Source of the DNA: Dyella terrae
Lineage (GTDB): Bacteria > Pseudomonadota > Gammaproteobacteria > Xanthomonadales > Rhodanobacteraceae
Direction of reading: 5' to 3'
Assembly: GCF_004322705.1 (NCBI RefSeq)
Contig: NZ_SIZZ01000001.1
Span: 868,001-932,000 of the forward strand
DNA: 64,000 bases
The translations under genes and the position numbers were made by a program. This document shows, one piece after another, positions 60,521 to 64,000 of this stretch (its first letter is position 1; each line of letters opens with the position of its first letter). Below the pieces are notes generated by a model. That model saw nothing but the letters and a program-made list of their open reading frames with translations, was not told the origin of the DNA and searched no databases.

Positions 60521-60991
60521 CCTTACATACATGACCCGACTGCTTTGGTAGGGTTTCACGCACTGCTGGGCCGTCATTCAACGACACCGCAAGCAGTCAT
60601 TGCATGAAGCAACGAAGCGCGGGCCAGGGGTGCTACCAACACCGCATGGCCCGCTGACCATCACCAACTGAGAGTAAGTTGATATGGCTATGACGGATTG
60701 TACGTCATCCCCTCCCTGTCGCATCCCCTGCGACAAATCCCTCGGAAGTCCCCGGACCGTCTGCGGCCCACCCAGACACGGCTGATGAACTAAGCGCAGC
60801 TTTTGGGGCGCTTCCGAAGTTTGTGTGTGAACACATGCTGGCGTACTAGGAGCGCCAGTGCCCCGTCCTGCCTGACGTTCGGAACCAAACCGCCCGGCGC
60901 TCGGACACGAGCAGGCCGACGAGACTTCATTGCTTGGTGTGATGCGTAGTCGCGGTACCCGTGGCACGAACGCGTACGCGCGGCGTGCCAC
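60521..60991. ncRNA. Dispersed structured element, copy 2 (candidate structured RNA)
   Basis: 471 nt, about the same length as copy 1 and about four-fifths identical by eye. The hairpins are kept even where sequence differs. Clearest case: copy 1 GCTT-GGACAC-AAGC versus copy 2 GCTC-GGACAC-GAGC, a T-A to C-G pair exchange. The terminal stem GTGGCACG/CGTGCCAC (60961, 60984) is identical with a changed loop, and the GCGTGTG/CACACGC stem of copy 1 becomes TGTGT/ACACA. The CTGGCG/CGCCAG, ATGACG/CGTCAT and GTCGCA/TGCGAC stems are unchanged. A frame on the minus strand (60578-60991) is shifted relative to copy 1, so protein coding is unlikely. The rest of 60462-61115 holds nothing else I can support. 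Confidence 0.6.
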
Positions 60992-61115
60992 ACTTAATTA
61001 GATATCCATGCGCGAATCACTTGGCGCTCGTGGCATCGTCACGGCGCGCGCGTTGGATGCCACCGCGGCAGCAAGGACACGGACCAGGACAACTCATTCG
61101 TTCGCCAGAAGCGAA

Positions 61116-61802
61116 CTAACCTTCCCAATGTTCGGGCGCCACAACCTTCGGCTCGGCCGGGTCGCGCTCGTAATGCGGCGACATGATCTGCACGCCCGCC
61201 TCGTTGAAGGCGTCCTGGATGTGGGCGTGCATCTCGCTGAGGATGTCCAGGCGAAGCCCGTTGTCCAGAATGCGCGCGTGAAGCAGATATTCCACGTAGA
61301 AGTCCGATAGCGCGGTCTGAAGGACGAAGGGAGCCGGCGTTTTCTCCACGCCCTTCGTCTTCATGGCGGCTCCAATCAGCATTTTGTGGACCTGCCGCCA
61401 CGGTGCGTCATACCCGATGGTGACTGTGGTGGTGAGCCACATGCCCTGCCCTTCGGGATTTCGCGAAAAGTTGGAGAGCTGGTTGCTGAGGATGACCGTG
61501 TTGGGAATGCTGATCTCCACACCCGTCAGCGTGCGTATGCGCGTGGCGAACAAGCCGATCTGCAGCACCACGCCTTCATTGTCGCCTGACTTGATGACCT
61601 CGCCCACGCGCATGGTGCGTGAGTAAAGAATGGTGAAGCTGCCTGCGGCCTGGCCGACGATGCTGGAGGCGCCCAGCGACACCATCAAGCCCACCAGCAC
61701 GCTCAGACCCTTGAACGCATCGGTTTGCGCGCCCGGCAGATAGGGATAGGCCAGTGCCAGCGCGAAAAGCCAGACGATGGCCACGACGATCCCGAGCGGC
61801 AA
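61116..61802 (-). pseudogene. 5'-truncated MscS-type mechanosensitive channel gene
   Basis: 228 codons remain. Seen: the pore helix region LSVLVGLMVSLGASSIVGQA, then the beta domain SRTMRVGEVIKSGDNEGVV, RTLTGVEISIPNTVILSNQL and the C-terminal alpha/beta part (VHKMLIGAAMKTKGVEKTPA, LSEMHAHIQDAFNEAGVQI). Larger members of this family have another ~200-250 N-terminal residues with several membrane helices; those are missing. In frame, TAG occurs two codons before the possible TTG start at 61802, and the upstream sequence is unrelated. Inferred: the gene was cut by a recombination event near 61810, in line with mobile sequence nearby. A short protein from the TTG is possible but would lack the usual membrane region. 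Confidence 0.65.
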
Positions 61803-62180
61803 CGGCTACGGTGTACAAGGCGCGTGAATGCGAAGGATGGGTTGCAGCGTGGCGAGACGCGGTCGTTGAACGCGATGCTGACAACACCCTAGCCAGATCA
61901 AGTGCCGCGCGGGCTCTTCATGCGTTACAGCGTCTCATCTTGATGGACGCAAGGAGTTCCGGCGCCTGATCAAATGGGGCCGGGACCAGTATTTCTACCC
62001 AAAAACACCTGCGTACTTATTCGCTGTTCGCCACTCGCCCGGCCCACCACCATCGATGGCGGGACTCCCACACTTCCCATGTTCTGTGGGTTTTCTTCGC
62101 ATGCCCATGGTGTGCGCGCAATGCCTCCGGATGGCCCGGCAGGCACGTGCCTCATTGAGTTGCTGCAGGGAGATCTGATC
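61803..62180. other. Intergenic region between the MscS remnant and the sulfatase gene
   Basis: No intact gene. 61803-61970 contains frames on both strands that match nothing I know and may be the junction sequence that replaced the MscS 5' end. The remainder should carry the sulfatase promoter; AGGGAGA stands nine bases before its ATG. Confidence 0.35.
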
Positions 62181-63959
62181 ATGAAACGGTTTCGAACGAA
62201 GCTCATATCGTCGTGCGGCCCGCTCCTGCTGGGTTTGTTGATAGCCCTGGCAGCTGGATGTTCATCCTCCAGCCAGAACGACCAGGGCTCTGGTACAGCA
62301 CAGGCAAGCCCGGCGACCTCCGCGGGACAGCCCAATGCGCGGCCCACCGCCGATACCGCCATGAACCCGCCCCCGGTCAGCGCACCGGCCAGTGCCGGGG
62401 CCAACAGCGGTCGCAAGCCCAATATCGTGGTGATCTGGGGCGATGACATTGGCATGTGGAATGTCGGCGCCTACACGCACGGCATGATGGGACGCACGCC
62501 GAATATCGATTCGATTGCACGCAACGGCATGCTGTTCACCGACCACTACGGGCAACCCAGCTGCACAGCCGGCCGCGCAGCATTCGTGATGGGCCAACTG
62601 CCCATTCGTACCGGCATGACCACCATCGGCATCCCCGGTTCGACGCGCGGCATCCAGAAGAGCGATCCCTCGATTGCTGAAGTGCTCAAGTCAGCCGGTT
62701 ACGCCACTGCGCAGTTCGGCAAGAACCATCTGGGCGATCGCAACGAGTTCCTGCCCACCATGCACGGTTTCGACGAATGGTTCGGCAACCTCTATCACCT
62801 CAATGCCGAGGAAGAGCCCGAGCAGCTCGATTATCCCGGTCAGAAGAACCCTGCCTACAAGGACAAGTACGGCCCGCGCGGTGTGCTGCATACCTGGGCG
62901 ACGGACACGGACGACGCCACGGTCGACCCCAAGTTCGGTCGCGTTGGCAAGCAGAAGATCGTCGATACCGGTCCGCTGACGCGCAAGCGCATGGAGACCA
63001 TCGACCAGGAAGTGACCGACGAAACACTCAAGTACCTGGACAAGGTCGGCAAGGGTGATAAGCCGTTCTTCGTCTGGTTCAATTCCACCGCCATCCACGT
63101 CTGGTCGCACCCGAATCCCAAGTACGTGCAGAAGGCCGTCGATGAAGGGCGTGCCGAGCAAGACGTCGTTCGCGCGCGCATGATCGAACATGACGAGCAG
63201 GTCGGTCAGATCCTGCAGAAGCTCAAGGACCTGGGCGTCGAAGACAACACCATCGTCATCTACAGCACCGATAACGGCAATGAGTTCATGTTCTTCCCCG
63301 ACGGCGGCTATGCACCGTTCCGCGGCGAGAAGGGCACGACCTGGGAAGGCGGCCTTCGCGTGCCGATGTTGGTGCAGTGGCCCGGACACATTCCGGCCGG
63401 CCGTGAAGGCAATGGCATCCAGAGCCACGAGGACGTCTACGCCACGCTGGCCGCAGCAGCGGGCCTGCCGAACCTCAAGGAAGACCTGCTGAAGGGCTAT
63501 ACGATGAACGGCACGAAGTACAAGGTGCATCTGGACGGCTATAACAACCTCGACTACTGGACCGGCAAGTCCGACAAGTCGGCGCGGCGCGAGATCTTCT
63601 ACTACGACGAAACCGACCTGATGGCGGTGCGCGTCGATGGCTGGAAGATGCACATCGGCGTGAAGCACCATGGCAGCTGGTTCGATGAGAAGTCGTATCC
63701 GAGCGTGCCGTACATCGTCAATCTGCTGATGGACCCGATGGAAAAGGTGACACCCGATTCCGAGGAGTACCAGTACGAGGGACGCAAGTTCGTCGCGCAG
63801 AAACTGTGGGCACCCACGGCCGCAGTACCTTTCCTGGCCGAGCATCTGAAGAGCCTGCAGGAATACCCACCGAGCCAGGGTGCTGACACCCTCAGCATGA
63901 AGCGCGCCATCGACGGTGCCATGCAAAAGCTGCAGGCACCCAACGGCAGCAGCAACTAA
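62181..63959 (+). CDS. Lipoprotein type I sulfatase (arylsulfatase family)
   Basis: 592 aa. Hydrolyses sulfate esters using a formylglycine made from Cys. Seen: a lipoprotein signal (LLLGLLIALAAGCSSSS, lipobox LAAGC), a Ser/Ala/Pro-rich linker to ~residue 75, then metal-binding PNIVVIWGDDIGMWNVGAYT, the sulfatase signature SCTAGRAAFVMGQLPIRTG, whose C-T-A-G-R is the C-x-A/P-x-R conversion site, then FGKNHLGDRNEF and IVIYSTDNGNEFMFFPDGGY with later metal ligands. ATG 62181 follows AGGGAGA; the frame is open upstream but lacks a signal. Being lipid-anchored, it acts in the periplasm or at the outer membrane. It needs a formylglycine-generating enzyme, not encoded in this window. Substrate unknown. 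Confidence 0.9.
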   Translation: MKRFRTKLISSCGPLLLGLLIALAAGCSSSSQNDQGSGTAQASPATSAGQPNARPTADTAMNPPPVSAPASAGANSGRKPNIVVIWGDDIGMWNVGAYTHGMMGRTPNIDSIARNGMLFTDHYGQPSCTAGRAAFVMGQLPIRTGMTTIGIPGSTRGIQKSDPSIAEVLKSAGYATAQFGKNHLGDRNEFLPTMHGFDEWFGNLYHLNAEEEPEQLDYPGQKNPAYKDKYGPRGVLHTWATDTDDATVDPKFGRVGKQKIVDTGPLTRKRMETIDQEVTDETLKYLDKVGKGDKPFFVWFNSTAIHVWSHPNPKYVQKAVDEGRAEQDVVRARMIEHDEQVGQILQKLKDLGVEDNTIVIYSTDNGNEFMFFPDGGYAPFRGEKGTTWEGGLRVPMLVQWPGHIPAGREGNGIQSHEDVYATLAAAAGLPNLKEDLLKGYTMNGTKYKVHLDGYNNLDYWTGKSDKSARREIFYYDETDLMAVRVDGWKMHIGVKHHGSWFDEKSYPSVPYIVNLLMDPMEKVTPDSEEYQYEGRKFVAQKLWAPTAAVPFLAEHLKSLQEYPPSQGADTLSMKRAIDGAMQKLQAPNGSSN

Positions 63960-64000
63960 CGACTGGGTCGTCAGGGCGGGTGCAGCGCATTTTGCTGCAC

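Noticed and set aside
60578-60991. 137-codon minus-strand frame inside structured element copy 2
   Set aside because: It is a fusion of two different frames relative to copy 1, so it is not a conserved protein.
62691-63926. 411-codon minus-strand frame
   Set aside because: Antisense to the sulfatase gene.
1-64000. CRISPR array or cas genes
   Set aside because: No regularly spaced direct repeats and no Cas signature were seen. The TniQ protein here is of the general transposon type and has no linked Cascade or Cas12 gene in the window.

Overview
The window looks like a chromosome segment of a high-GC gammaproteobacterium, most likely Xanthomonadales (Rhodanobacteraceae, Dyella/Luteibacter-like). 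This is inferred from codon use, the FabV enoyl reductase, the homodimeric pyruvate dehydrogenase E1 and the DUF1302/DUF1329/RND set. No rRNA gene, intact tRNA gene or CRISPR array was seen. Function calls come from motif reading by eye; no database search was run.

Positions 1-20 kb form a mobile defence region. From the left edge there is the 3' part of a NACHT-type NTPase gene, a helicase-nuclease fusion, an unrecognised 219-aa protein, a 46-aa protein, a candidate small RNA with its own promoter and terminator, a scrap of a FliI/SctN ATPase gene, and then a Tn7/Tn5053-like transposition module (tniQ-tniB-tniA). In such elements the cargo lies beyond tniQ, so the defence genes to the left are probably its cargo. 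To the right are a HAD hydrolase, a small membrane protein, a 472-nt dispersed structured element, a STAND ATPase with TPRs, and an XRE regulator followed by a two-gene short prokaryotic Argonaute system. That system is a nuclease-TIR-APAZ effector translationally coupled to a MID-PIWI Argonaute.

Positions 20-29 kb hold a dead REP-associated (Y1/HUH) transposase between perfect 21-bp inverted repeats. Next is a split Rhs locus: a giant secreted YD-repeat/FN3 protein, a short secreted Rhs tip with an M91-like metallopeptidase toxin, and a coupled small periplasmic protein that may be its immunity protein. An IS110 remnant ends the region.

Positions 29-51 kb are mostly housekeeping and metabolic: pyrC, fabV, and one large regulon. 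The regulon consists of DUF1329-YCF48-RND exporter genes on one strand, a MalT-like LuxR activator, a six-gene operon (Usp-hemerythrin, quinone oxidoreductase, TauD-like dioxygenase, beta-keto acid cleavage enzyme, MFS, serine hydrolase) and DUF1302-acyl-CoA ligase. The same dyad, CTCCCCC-N8-GGGGGGGG, occurs upstream of all three transcription units and is a strong candidate operator for the LuxR protein.

Positions 51-64 kb carry a MarR-controlled second pyruvate dehydrogenase pair (E1 and E2) with two matching operators, an FAD monooxygenase, an ArsR-SRPBCC pair with a palindrome over the ArsR start codon, small enzymes, an aspartyl protease, the second copy of the structured element (same length, helices kept, one clear compensatory base-pair change), a 5'-truncated MscS gene and a lipoprotein sulfatase.
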